NCBI GenBank assembly: GCA_024803745.1
Contig: JANJXV010000024.1
Span: 14,648,927-14,712,926, forward strand
DNA: 64,000 nucleotides
Direction: 5' to 3'
Origin: Megascapheus bottae
Taxonomy: Eukaryota > Chordata > Mammalia > Rodentia > Geomyidae
Shown: piece after piece, positions 34,301 through 48,500 of the stretch
Position numbering within the stretch: position 1 is the stretch's first letter
Layout: each line of letters begins with the position of its first letter
Program-made: the position numbers and the translations under genes
The notes under the pieces: model-generated
What the model was told of the DNA's origin: nothing
The model's input: the letters and a program-made list of their open reading frames with translations, nothing else
Databases searched by the model: none

Positions 34301-37300
34301 ATGCCTATAATCCTAGCTACTCAGGAGGCTGAGATTTGAGGCTCACAGTTCAATGCTAGCCCAGACTCAACTGTTATTTGCAGCAAGTCCTTACTCACTT
34401 CCTCCCCTCCTAGGATCACTGCTCTGCCAAGAAGTGACAGGGAAGTTTGAACTGGATGCAAAGAAGAAGTCAGGGCCTGTGACAGACACCTGCCAGATGG
34501 AGTCCCTCCATACCTTTATTCTGAGCGGGGTTGTCAATGTTGAAGTGTCCATTCCATACAACTGTCAGTTCCACTGGCAGGTTATTAATCTCCATCCCTT
34601 CATAGGAATACTGCAGCCAGGACAGGACAGAGGAGGAGAGGAGAAAGTTGGTCATGAAGAAGTCTAAGGATACCCAAGTGCCCAGCCTGGGGAGCTCAGG
34701 TCATACAGGGCTAAGGAATGGCTAAGACTGTATGTGTGTACTGCCATACCAATGTATATTTGGATGCATACATGTACATGTATGGATGGGCAGGGGGAGG
34801 AAAGGGCATGGAAAGACAAAGTAAGGCGTGAGCTAGGCTTCCATAATGTACCTGAGTGACAGCATACCTGTGTGAACACACACTTGTGTGGTAGCTGGTT
34901 TAGTGAGTAGAATGAACCAGCTTTCACTGCCCATGGGTCTCTGCAAGAGCCTGCACACAAGAGGCTGTTCCCTTCCTGCTTCCCATAAAACTTAAAGGAA
35001 TGAAGAATTGTGTTTCTTCCTAACAACTTCAAGAGTGCTGGCCATTGGGTCCTACCTATCCCATACTTACAAGTGTTTTTCTCATTTCAAGGAAACATTC
35101 AGGTCCTGACTTTCACACAGACCTGGAGAGGGCTTATTCTCTACCAGGTACTCGATGTGACTGCAAAGAATATACATGAATATACATGAAGGGACTATGT
35201 GCTAGAGTGGTTAGGAGGTTGGGGATGGGGGAGAAGAGGACAACCAGAAGCTGAGGGCAAGAAGTGGGATTCCCACTTGACCTGTCCTTGTTCCAAAGAT
35301 AAGCCTGGGAACCTGGACAGAACTCAAAAGGCATTCACTGCCTGGAGATGCCACTTCTTGCCATACTGATGCCCTCAGGATGTTCCTCTGGCAGGCTCTC
35401 CTCAGCATCTGCTGCTCCCAGCCTGGCTAAGTCCTGAGGATGGAAAGTCAGGAGAAAGGAGGGATACTGGTACCTCCATTCTGCCTCATACAGTATTACT
35501 TCTCAGCACTCAAAGCTAGTGAGCAGAGCCCCTTTAGGAGGCTGGCCTATAACTCTAATCTCTCTCTGGTGATTTGCTTATTTTTATCAGAGTTTCCCTT
35601 CTGTGGGAAAGAGGTTAGAACTGGGACAGATTTTTCTGTCCAGGAGGGGAAGAGGACTAGCAAGTTGTTGAAAAGATTCATTCAGGGGACTTGGTGGGTG
35701 TGAAGTTGTACTGGCAAAGATAATGGGCTCTTTGAGCTGATCTCAGATACAAGGTTTGGAGGGGCCTGGCTTTGAGGGTGTTGATAGAAGGGAAAGGGAG
35801 GTGGCTAGGGATGGGATTGGGGTGTGTCTCTCCTCTGACTGTAGGCTCTGTGAATACCAGCCTGGGGAGAATCTTGGGTCTAGGGTCCATGCCTTTGCCT
35901 CTAAGTAGAGATGTAGCCTGTTCATGAGCATTTCTCAAGGAGATAGTATGATCCTCAGTCCAGAAATTTCCCCGAGTCCTTGAATTGCAGAAGGAGTTCC
36001 AATGTGAATATGCCATGATGTCCAAAGCAGTAACATGAGTAGGATCTATGTCCAGGCTTCTTTGGGCTTTACTCAAGGGGTTAAAAATCTTAACCTATTT
36101 CTTGGCAACATATGCCAGGCCAGGAAGTCTCAGTTGGTGTTTTTCTATAGTAGCTTCTAGGATGCCATCTACAATCTCACAGACTCCCTCTTGTAATAAG
36201 TGCATCTGGGCTCACACGGTAAAGCAAAGCCCCTCAGTATAAAAGTGAAGGTCAGATTCCAGGACCACACTCCAGACATGCTGAATTTGACTCTCTTGAG
36301 ATGGTGAGCACTTTGAAAGAGCTCCTCTGGGGTTCTGGTTGGAGAATCGCCACAGTCTCATGCAGAGAGGCAGGGGCTGGTCCAATGGAGAAAGAAGTGA
36401 GTAAAATCAGCAGACCTCCCTTGCTTGTGTGAGAGAAAAAGTAAGAACACTTGTAGGCCTCCCTCCCCATCTCTTCTTCCCACTCTTCATTTCTTCCTTT
36501 TCAAAGGCCCCAGTATGCAGAAATGACCAAGACCCCATTATGGCTCCTGGCTGGAGGGCTATAGATAGGACTGGCTGTTCCTACAACCGAGTCTGAGCAC
36601 CATCTGACCTCTGGAGTCAATGCTGGGAACCAGATTGGCCCCTGGAAGGAAGCTTCAGTGGCTATGTCAGGCTAAGAGCCCAGCTTCCATCCCTGAGGAC
36701 TGGTCTGGCTGGAATCCAAGAGAGAGGTAGCAAGCAGGTGATGACTGGAGGGGAGTTAGCCAAATGTTCACAGAAGCTTCAGGATCCACTGTACACACAG
36801 AGTGTAGTTCCTATCACTAGACTCAGCTGCTAAATATTTTTCTTTGTGTGCCAATACTGGGACTTGAACTAGGATCTTTCATTTTCACTTGGCTTTTTCA
36901 CTCAAAATTCTGCTCTATCACTTGAAGCCACATCTCCACCTCACATTTTTGCTGACTAATTGGTGATAAAAGTCTCATAGACTTTTCTGCCTGGACTGGC
37001 TTTAAATCTTGATTCTCAATTCTCAGTCTCCTGAGTAACTTGAATCATGGACATGAGCCATCAGTACCCAGATTCCCAAATGTTACTGTGCATTTCAATC
37101 TATGTGTGTACACCTGGGAATACTTTGTGAAACTCTGTTTGTGTTGCCCGTGTTTATATTTATGTGAAATAATAATAGCATGTACTGAGGAGTGTTTCTG
37201 TTTCTGTGCCAAACACTGGGATACATATGGGCTGTGTGCATATGACAGCATTTGTGTGCTCTACTGCATGCACATGTGTGCAGGCATTTTCTATTCTGAA

Positions 37301-38522
37301 AAATTTGAAAATAAAAACATCTTACATGATCAGATAAACTGAGCATTGCTTTTTGGTCGCTTTCTCTCATTCCTAAGATCACAACTCTGAAATATTGTAG
37401 AAATCATTAACCCCGAAGTCACTGTGTCCATAGACTCTCCCTTGGCAGATAACCAGAATCCACAGGAGTGAACAAGCTTAGAGGGCTCTCTCCCCCACAC
37501 AGTTGGGCAGCTTGGGCTCCTGGCTCCCATCCCCCTAGGCAATCCCCACCCAGCTTCACTTAGCATTTATATAGCTCCCTATAATCAGCAGGCAGTTAAT
37601 CTGCACAAAGCTTAGTGCTGGGCAGAATGTGTTACAGGTTCCTGGAGGCCAGGAGGTTAAGTGTCTCAATCAAGGTCTGGCACACCACTGGCTGGGCTAA
37701 TGGATGATTTTACCCATCACCTCCAGGAAGTGTGATCCACCACCGGTATTTCTTCTAAAGCAGACAAGACCCCTGAAGCTCTGAGACACTCTTAGCTTCC
37801 AAGTATTTCTTTGTCCTGGGCTCTGGGAATTTTGCTGGAAAGTTCCAGCATGTGGACCAGCAAGCCTGTGCAGAAGAAGCTGAGCATGGTATGTAGCCCT
37901 GGGACTTCAGAGGGTTTAATGGCCTGGCTCTCAGCTGTGTTCCAGGGACAAAATCTTTTTCTAATTCTCTCCACCTCTGTTTTGCACATGGAAAAGTATT
38001 TGAAGAACACGTGAGGCTGGCATGAGACCCTGGCGACTGAGCCTGGCACCTAGGTCAGCATGACCAGTACTGTAGCCAGCCAATGCCCTTTGTGGCCTAG
38101 TCCTTTGTGTGACTGCCAGACTGACAGGAGGTTGTAGACTCTATTATTAGCAGCACTTGACATTTTGCTGGAGCCTTGGTCTAAAGTAGGCCATATACCC
38201 TTCAGAGGTTGCCCAGGTCCGCCTTCTTCTCCTCCCACTGCCCCCTGGGGCTGTAGCCATTGGTCCCTAGCCTAGTCACAAATAATGGGGCTGGAAGCAA
38301 TGCCACCTGCACATCTAGCCCCTCCTTTCTCTGCTCTCTGCTGAGATCTCGGTCACTAACCTCCTAAAGCCACTCTAACCCAGGAGTTTTCTGTTGGAAC
38401 CTCCTCTCTCTACCTCATGGACTTAAAAAGCAAAACAATCTCTTTGTAATATCCTCTCTCAGGCTGATCAAAGCTTTCTCTGGTCAGAGCTTCAGTGAAT
38501 ACCAAAGCTGGTTATAAAGTGC

Positions 38523-38560
<38 letters not shown>

Positions 38561-41500
38561 TGGATATGAAGGGCTCCATTGCATATATATACATATACAT
38601 ATGTTGCATATATACATTGCATATATATTTACATACATATGTATATATATATATATATATATATTCGTTGTTGCCTGATCTTTGATTAGAGAGTATGTTT
38701 TTAAAATGTAATTCAAAAGTTAAGTTTGTACCTTACTTCTTGTGTGTCCTATGGATGGGATAGCCACTTAGCCTCTCTGGACCTCTGAGCCCCTCTGTTA
38801 ACAGGATCTAAAAGATAACGCTCTTCATGTCTAATTCTACTTGATGGAGCCTAGTTTTCTATAACTATCAGTGACAAGGCTGATAAAGGAAGAATTTTTC
38901 TAAGTAAGTCACTTGGTGACATGGCAATCTGATGGAGACTAGCATAATTCTGGGGTTCTATCATTCCTGTGCAAAGTTGTCTTCAGGAATGCTAGAGGCA
39001 GTCCAATGCAACCTGTGTCCAATTTTCACAGTAAACAGAACAGCAGTGGAACCTTCCAGCCTCTTGGAATCTAAGTGAAGTCTCCAGGGCAGGGAGGGAG
39101 CTCTGGTCAAGGCTTTTAAAGGACTAACTCAGGCTATTATGTGTGAGTACCTTTGTCTGCTTAACTCAATCAATACAGGGCCACAGTGTGCCTTGTAATA
39201 TTCATGCCCCTCTTTCTGGGGACTGAGACCATAGACTTTTTTCTTCCCTTTCACTGCTTCCTGGGTCCCAGGGACCACTTCACTCAGGAAACAGGGTTAT
39301 TTTCTCCATGTTCTGACTCCCCCAACACAACTGCCAAGTCAAATGTGGGGCCCAGACTTCCTTTTCATTGGGACTTTCTTAGTTAAGGGCAAATCACTTG
39401 AGCCAAGCCCTTAGGGCTGATCTGCTTTGGCCTAAAATTTATAAGGAAGCAGGAGGTGTTTAATATATCCTTTGCTTGCAGGTTTAATCTGGAACACTGC
39501 AGAAATCTGGGGGAAACCATAGCCTGTCTGACAAGGAAGATGGGGGAGGTGTACTTGAGACACCAGGGAGGCACATGTAGGGTTTCCAGAGTGTGAGGGC
39601 AGGGGCCAACACCATCTATGAATGCTGAGCAAACTTTGACAAGTGGCCACACAGGGCCCCATTAATCTCAGTTTCCCCCTGGACTGTATCCTGTGGGAAA
39701 ATGGAGACGTTTCCATGCAATCCTTTGTTTGGTCCCACATCATGCCAAATACAATCGTGACATATAAATACCCATAACCACTTAAAAAATGAATGGGAGA
39801 TATAGGAGATGAACCTGAAAGTCAGTCCCTATGTAACCTTCGGTAACTCACTCACCTTCTGCATAGGGACAGATTACCCTGAATCAAATGGAATCTGTAC
39901 TTACTTTTGTGGCCCCTGCTAAAGCTTGCACATAAATCTAATTTTATATTTATTACATTTTGTTCTTAAACAAGGTTCTCCAAGCTGAATATAGTGACTT
40001 ACATCTTTAATACAAGCACTTTAGAGGCAGAGATCAGGAAGACCACTGCTCCAGGCTAGTCCAGGCAAAAAGTTAGTGACATTTCATTTCAACCAATAAG
40101 CTAGCTGTGATGTTTCTCATCTAGTTACTTGGGAGGACATAGGTAGAAGGGCTAGAGTCAGAGGCCAGCCTCTGTGGGAGAGATGGCAAAGGGAAGAAAG
40201 TGACATTCACACAAGGTGAAACTAAATTAAAGCAAATAGGGCAGGATGTATGGCTTTAATGGTAGAGTGCTTGACTAGCAAGTGCAAAGTCCTGTATTTA
40301 AATCTCAATACTGCCCTACAAATCTGGCAGGAGGCCTTGCCCCTGGGCCTGTATCTTCTCTTCTGCATTGTAAAGAATCATTTACTTTCTTATAGCTTGA
40401 AAGTATTTTCAGGTGATAGGTATAATTCTGGCTTCTAAAAAGCTAGGTGCAGAAAATTGAGCCCAGAGAGACAGTGGGAGAGTCCAGAGGTATGGCTGGA
40501 AGGCAATAAGCTGAGGAGAAGAGCAAGCTGGCCCAGAAAGAGGATTCATGGTTAGGGATGCTATGTGCTTCACAGGATTTGGGTGGACTACTCTGGGCAA
40601 CGTGGGGGTTGCTGACCTCTCATTGGTGGAACTTGAACTACAGGCATTTCTAAACACTGAACAGGTTCAAGCTGATTGAAGCAACACATTCCTGGCCAAT
40701 TCCCACAGATTGATGGTTACCTTTGCTAACACTTGGTTTGTACAAAGACTTCTTGATGGGGACACAGCATTATGGAAATGTGAAGGTAGTAGTGGGGTTT
40801 TGTGGACTCTGGTGTGGCATTGGGAAACAGGGCCTGAGGCCTCTCAGAAAAGCAAACAGAAATGCTCATGGAGACCAACTTCTTATAAAAAATACTTGTC
40901 TGTTATTTACCTGTGGCTCATGCCTGTCCTCCTAGCTACTCCACAAGCTAAGATCTGAGGATCATGGCTTGAAGCCAGGCTGGGAAGACAAATCTGAGAC
41001 ACATATCTCCACCTAACCAGTAAGGTGGAAGTGGAAGTGTAGCTCAAGTGGTGGATCACTGACCTAGAGCAGACATAAACAAGAGCTTGAGGCACTGAGT
41101 TGAAGCCACAGTAGCAGAACACACACACACACACACACACAAAGACATCTGCCTGCAACAGACCTCAATGGTCTGATGCCATCTTTTCTAGTCTAAGACA
41201 GAGGAATCTCTTTCCAACATGGCTACAACTAGAGTCTGCTACTTGGTGGCCTTTGTGGACAGAGTTTGGTGGGTGGGTATGATGAAGGGGCTGGGTTGGA
41301 CAAGTAGGGTAGGAAGCAAGCAGGTAGCCTGAGAACTAAGTGCATATGTGGGTCTCAGAGGAACCCTGCTGACCTGAGCTGACCAGGCTGCAGGAGAGTG
41401 GACAGAGGCAACTCACAGAGGTGTTTTGGCACTGCACACTGGAGCTGTTGAAGCGCAGGGCAGGCACCCTCTGCTCGCTGCCTTGGATGTTCAGGATGCA

Positions 41501-42512
41501 TTCATAGCCTCGTTGCCCAGACTGCGGCTGTGGGAGGTTCTTGGCCTTCAGAGTGATGGGTTTGATCACCTCCACGGGCACCAGGATCTTGTCCACTCGC
41601 AGAAGTTGAGGGCAGTCCTAGGGACAGAAGGTACAGCTTAGATTGGAAAGCTAGAAAGCCAATGATGTCAGGGACCTCTGCAGACATTATAGAGATACAT
41701 GCCCAGATGGACTGGTTGTGCCCATCTGGCACTGATTGTGGGGAAAGTAACAGGACCAAGAAATCCAAGATCCTGGAGTTCTTATCTTGAGGCTACTGTT
41801 TGTGTCATCTGGCCTCAGATTTTTTGGAATCATGGTAATATTCTGTGTAGTGGATACTCCGGCACATCTGTGGGCCCCTCCTGATACACCTCATGCCCGA
41901 CAGGCTGACTCTCTTGCTGGGGAGTTCTGTTCCTTTGGGGACTGATGGTCCTATTTCCTGCCAAATTTTAGGCAGCCAAAAGTCAGGACAGATGGGTCTT
42001 AGAAGATGCTCCACAGGGAGGCACAAACCTGGGCCTCAGCTCTGCCTCTGTGGTCTATGAGTCTAGACCACAGATGGCTTGAGGGCCTCCTGTACATTGC
42101 CTGAGTCTGGCATTTGAGAGTGTTCTGGAATAATCTCCAGTGACCTTTTCTAATCTAGACACTTCAGACTGAACTCTAGAGATGGCCAAGCCCTAAGGAA
42201 GTACCCTCAGAGCAGATGTTCACTGAGGTGCTTCTAGATGCCAGAAACAGGCATACTAATCCCTGGGTCCTTGTGTTGCTCAGAGGTCCTTGGGGATAGA
42301 AGACCTGAGTCACAGAGCTCATTTTTACACTGACAAGGTATCTAAAGTGGTCAAACTCAAAGACAAAGAGATTGGTGGTGTCTGAAGGTGGAGAGCTATT
42401 TCAAGGGAAGAATTTAGTTGGGAAAAATGGGGATATTGACACAACAATATGTATCAACTTAAAGACACAGCACTGAACCTTAAAATGGATTAAAATGGTA
42501 AATATATATAAG

Positions 42513-42554
<42 letters not shown>

Positions 42555-45500
42555 TTTACCGTAATTCAAACCAACAATCAAAACAAAACAGAGAGTAGCT
42601 ACAAAGTGCCAGGCCAGACGAGGAGCCAAGGCCAAAGACTTATATCCCAGCTTTGTCCTTGACCTGACCTTGTTTGTGGCTCCAGGGCTCTAAAGAGGTG
42701 GATCTCTGAGACTCTTGTCTAGTTATGGGAAGCATTAGTAATTCCTTCAGTTCCCTTTCCAACTGCTTCCTAGTTCCTAGTTAGTTCGGTGCTCAGACAA
42801 AATGAGAATGTTAGATCTAGATAAGAGGGAGCAATACCATAGAAAGGCTGATGCTCAAGTTGAAGTGGGAAGTGTGTGACGCTGGAGAATGATGGGTCTA
42901 GGACTCTATTACCGGTGGAGAGCTGTAAGCCTCAGGGTCCTGACTGGTGAACTTCATTTCCTCCCTTCTCCCTGCCAGAGCCCTGGGTAGCTTTTGTTTC
43001 TGGATGCTAGCCTGTGAGGCCACTTGGAAAGATAGCTAGGAAGTGGTGGTATGTCTTATCTCTATCTCCTTTATCAAGATGTTGCCACCTTTGACCTTGT
43101 ACTAGAGGTGCCTGGATTCAGCAATCCTTTAACCAACTTAATAGACTCCTCTACATTACAAAAAAGAAACTGAGGCAAGTAGCATAAAAATAATGATTCA
43201 GTGTTAGCAGATGAATTGCCAGCAGCAGAGTCCTTCCTCCCTCTCATGAAAGAACAGGTTCCCACGGTGGGCACAACACCTCAGCATGGGGAAGGTTGGT
43301 TAATCAGGACTTCCCAGTCAAAGTGTGAATTCCTCCTAAACTGGGCTGGATGCTAGACAGGTGCTGGACTGTCTCAACCCGAGTTGTCCCCTGTAAGATT
43401 TTCACTGAGGCTTGTTAAGAGAGTTCTATCAGTCCTGATTAACAGTGGCCCCATAAAGGCCTAGTTTGCATATAAAAAGATTTGTGTCTCTGATAGTAAG
43501 TTCATTAATAATTGGAGAGGCCTTGGATTGGATTAGGTGTATATATATATATATATTTTTTTTTTCCTAGCCAATGCTGATGATTGATCTCAGTGCAGCT
43601 TCTAATTGAAATGTAAAATGGCAATTTTCCCTCAGGCAACAAGGCGTGACAAGACCCTCTCCACCACCCAGCCTGTTCCTCCCAATCCATTATCCCAGAT
43701 TTTGACCCGTTTCCTGCTGAGATTCCAGGTGCTAAACCACCTATACATCAGAAATTCTCTCAGAGAAATGTCCACATACCTAGCACATGTCCATATATGC
43801 CAGTCCTGAGGCTTGAACTCAGGGCCTGGGCATCGTCCCTGAGCTTTCTTGCTTAAGACTAGTTAGTACTCTACCACTTGAGCCATAGCATTTTTTTCTG
43901 AGTAGCTTATTGTAAATAAGTGTCTTGAGGACTTTTCTCCCTGAGACGGCTGAGAACTATAATCCTCAGATCTCAGCCTCCTGAATTATAAGTGAGCCAC
44001 CAGCATAGTTCAAAGTCTCAGGGTCTCCCAGACCTTGGATCTCATGAACTGGGAGCAAGTAGTCTTCTAATCATTTCAGAATTTTCACTGATTGACCTAG
44101 CTATAATAAGTGAGGTTTAACATTCTTTCTTCCAGCCATACATTCTGAGGATTCCATGGACTAACAAATACAAAGCATCTGGCCCAGATTGGGCAATATT
44201 CAACAAATGTTCATCCTTTCTTTGTTTCCCAGATCAGGCCACAGTCTTGTCCCGCATTTGTTCCCTGGTTCCTGCCTCTGTACTTTTTCTAGAACTATCC
44301 CATCAGTTCCTATTTGCAGTTTATTTCAGCCTTCTGGGCTTTATGTGTTACACTGAGTTTAACTAATTCAATACTTCCAAGCACAGTTGAGGAAGCAATA
44401 GAGATTTGAGCTCTGTCCAATGCTCATCTAATGGAAGTGCTTTGTTCTGGGAGGTGACACCTTAAAACCATCATCCTAACTCACCATGATGGCCACACAT
44501 TTATATGCTCCAAGTGTCCTGAGTGAGACAGGAGACTCACTAGCTTACCCCATCCCTTTGAGCCTGTCTCTCAAACCTTCTGGGTCTCTTCATTCATTAT
44601 AGGAAGAGATTGGTTTGGATCAGATGACCCATGGGATACTGTGAAACACTAATGTGTGTGTGTGTGTGTAATATGCTATATATATATTAGTGGGAGATAT
44701 ATGCTAGAATACATGGAATTTCCTGTGTGATCTATATTATTTATAATAAGCCCATTTTTAACCATACTTGAGTTTATGCTAATGAGATAGCTCTTGGATG
44801 GTAGGGAATCAACCATGCCATTTAGAGGATCTTCCATACACACTTGGGGAAAAGAGAAGGCCTAAAAAAATTGAATTCAAATACCAATTGCCAGTGAGTG
44901 AGTCAATCATGCCTAGGTTCAGGAGTCTCATAAAACCCCCAAGTTCCAAGAGTTTCCTGGTTGGTTGGAGAACAGATACAATTTGCCAGGTGGGGGCTAT
45001 CCTTGGAGTGGCATAAGAACTTGGCCCACTTTCCCACATACCATGTTCTATAGACGTTCCTCCTGCTGTTCATCGATACCCTTTGTAATGTCTTTAAAAG
45101 GACTGTGTCTCCTTGGGTTTTGTGGCCCAGCATCACCAACAATCAGACTTGAAAAGGAAACTATAGGAGACTAATTTATGGCTGGTTGGTCCAAAGTACA
45201 AGTGACAAGATCAGACTTGTGATTGGCACCTGAAGTGGGAATGGTTCTTTGGGACCGAATCCTTGAACTTGTGGAGCCTGGCATTTACTATAGGAAGATA
45301 GTGTCATAATTGAACTAAATTATAGGCTACCTAAATTTTATCTGCGGAAGAGTGAAAAATAGGTTGGTGTGGGAAAAATGACCACACATATGGTGTCAGA
45401 AGCGTGAACTATCAAGAACAGTTTCTTTTTCTTACAGTACCAGTTCTGTTATTAACCCAATAGGTGACCCAGGATACATTATTTTATAATCATTCTAAAG

Positions 45501-48500
45501 CTCAGTTTTCCCTAACAATACCTTTTCAATTAGCTCAAAATGTAATGGTCAAAATAACAATCAAGTAAGTGAATACTAGAAGGGCTAGGGTAGCACAGAG
45601 ACTTTGTGAAGAAGATAGGTCTCCAGGAAGTGGTTATTTGCTTATTAGTAGGGAAGCATTTTAATATTTTAGTAATTGGTATTTTGCAGCCTGGTCTGGT
45701 TCTACTGCTGGGCACTGGCTATGGGAGACACTGTGCCCCACTCTTATGCTGGTAGTTAATGCAGTTAACTTGGTTCAGGTATTTCAACCTGGTGTACATT
45801 CTACTACTCTGCCATCACCTTACTCGAACTTTCCCATGTACCGTGCATTATCATGTTTTATAACACAACATATATTACTGCTCCCCATGTTTCAGTGAAG
45901 ATGATTCAATCACAGTAACCTCACTCTGTATTCACACTGAAGATGAACACAATTTTTTATCTGCTCATCTTACTTTCCTCCACAGATGATTATCTAGCTC
46001 CCATACAGATTTCCTCCCAAACATACTGCCCTTCTCTTTTCAAAGCAGATATTTCTCTGAACTATCATTTGAAAGGACCAGTTCTCAGAGGATGAAAAAT
46101 ACCTGTACTTAACAAGATTATTTGGAGACAGATGCATGCAATAAGAACCAGTCTCCCTTGGAAACTGTTTTGCCTGTGGGTACATTCTGCAGTTGGAAGA
46201 ATAGACAGAGGTTGACATGGCACGGTGGCTTGAGGCACAAGCAAACATTTAATGGCTTGGAATTCAGGAAGTGGATCCAGCTGACTCCAGGTCAACCATC
46301 CAGCCCCAATGCACATTTTGGTCTCCACTTAAATACACACAAGATGAAGATAGCATGGCTAATTGCACAGGGCTTGAACACAAAGCCAGATATGAAAACA
46401 GAAAGATGCCTTTCCATCTACCATGTCCAACATATCAGTGTCTGCTTTAGAAGAGGTTTCACTGAATATTTAAATAATTGAACAAGGGCATAAAGAATGC
46501 TGCCTGGCTAGGAGGGAAAAGGGCTTCTTTCAGAGCTAATGCTGCCTGGGGAAGAGGGTAGTAGGCCTGTGGATTTACAGCCCCCTGGTGTGTTTACAAG
46601 GGGAGAGCTCTAATTCTCCCAGTTGTTATAGAAAAATTGGGGGGCGGGGGAGGCGGCTGCAAAAGCTCAGCCAAGACAAGGAGGCAGCTAAGGAACAAGT
46701 GATTTGCAAATTACATCCTCTCCGCCCCCCACCCCCATCACCTTAGGCCTCAGTCAATATAACAAAGAGGAACCAGCCCTAACCCTAACCAACCCTCAAA
46801 TTTATACTCACCTTCTCAGACTCATGGTACCAATACAAAAAATGTAATGCATCATATATTTTCTTGCTGCTCCCCAAGTTTATAATGCCATTAGTGTGAT
46901 CTACGACAGGCTAGTTTATGGAGAGAGCAAAGTAATAATACAAAAAGGAAATACTCATAACCCTGAGGGGGCGGGGCAGGGGAGATTGATGGAAAGTGCA
47001 GTTGTCTGGGGAAATGGCAACCCCATAATTGAATATGTGAAGGAGGAGGTGGTGCAGGGCTTCGAAGTGAGCGAGTTTTCGAGCCATATTTGGCTTTGTT
47101 TTCTCAAAGGAAAGTGAAGGGCATGGTAGGGGTGATTCTAGTCCCCAGAATGCTAGGAATGGCTCCCCTAAAGGAAGGGAAGCAGGGCCAGTGGGGCGTT
47201 GTTGGGATGCTGGCTGATTTCCCTCTAGAGTCCAGTATGGTATAAATGCCCTTGAGATTGTCCCTGACACTGGGGATGAGACTTGTTTTGGCACCAGTGC
47301 CAAGCAATAGCCCAGAGAGTCTTCCCTTCCAATTCTGTAGTTGCAGTCTGAAGGTGAAACTTGCTTTTGGAACAACAGACATAAGAGTAGTAAGGGATTT
47401 GAGGAGAACCTTGCATTTACAGCTTTGTAAATCCCATAGAATTTATGTATCCTACAACTAACTTTTCTCTGGAGTAAGTAGGCAGGCTTGTTAGACTTCA
47501 AGAGGAGTGGTGCTGCTAGCAACCTCTTGGAGTTTGTACATCTGGATGTGAACTAGATGTGTGTAGCCGTTGAGGCAGGGCCATCCAGCCAGGTGTCTTT
47601 CCAGCTTAGATGAGAAACAATAGAAATAATTTTTTCATTGACGATAAACTCTTGTCAGTGGATTTTTTTTTTCATGAAAGTGCATCTTTGTTCACCAAGA
47701 ATCAGAACCAGAATAGTTGTCTCTGCTGGATAGAGTATTCAGGTGGGATTATGGAGAAGCCAGGAACTCCAAAGCCATGTGGGACCCTGTGGCTCTTCCA
47801 ATTCCGTTAAACAGCTGCCCAGTAAAAGGCCATTCCAGGGTATGGCAAGAAGCCTCAGCCACCACTGAGAGTACGGGATGGAGAGTAGGAAGACACTGCC
47901 AGCCATTGGTTTTGTATTGCCTCTCCTTTTCTGTCTGGTGCCTAGGTTCTGGCCTCTGATCTGAGGAGCTGCGGTTGTTATCACAACGCCATCATTCATT
48001 GCCACAAAATTATTCCTTGTAACTGGAATATAGCTACTATAAATGACATATGTTCTTGAGTATTCTATTTCTAATAATTATAATTACGCTAGAATAGTTG
48101 TTGTCCATGTAATAACAATGATCTACCAGTTCTTCATTACAGACCAATAACTCTGCCTGAACATGTTCTTTGTTGGAGATGGGGGGTGGTGGGGGGGAGA
48201 GGTAATTCAACATCCCTGGTGGCAGTCAACAAAGCCCTTGTTGAAATTGGAAGACGCTCTGATGAAAGCATTCCTAGCAATACAAGATGGTGGTGGGGAG
48301 ATGAGAAGCCACCTGGCAGCCTCACGCTTGGCTTGTTACAAAAGGATCCTTTTTAGAGAGTAAAGACAAATGAGAACCCAAGGACCCGGGGAAATGTTTC
48401 TGAGTACCGGGTGTCACCTGCATTCCAAGAGGGTAGGTCTTGGCATGAGTGTCCATAGGAGCTGCAGGTCAAGGCTGAGTATGAATCACCCTGTAAGGTA

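Larger units (their letters stand above)
34611..41416 (-). other. Intron e5-e6
   Basis: 6,806 bp. It has a MER5-like relic, SINEs at 36840, 39985 and 40905, MIRs at 37595 and 38735, and GT/TA tracts near 38520-38664. 34700-36240 and 38840-39980 show nothing recognisable. Confidence 0.8.

Noticed and set aside
46780..46797. Telomere-like ccctaaccctaacc
   Set aside because: Only two or three units. Together with the similar short run at 4856-4868 this is too short to call an interstitial telomere.
46911..47522. A 203-codon open frame on the minus strand, the longest non-exonic one here
   Set aside because: Expected by chance: with about 6,000 stop-bounded stretches in six frames and (61/64)^203 near 6e-5, about 0.35 such frames are expected. 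The translation shows no recognisable domain, and there are no splice or promoter signals supporting it.
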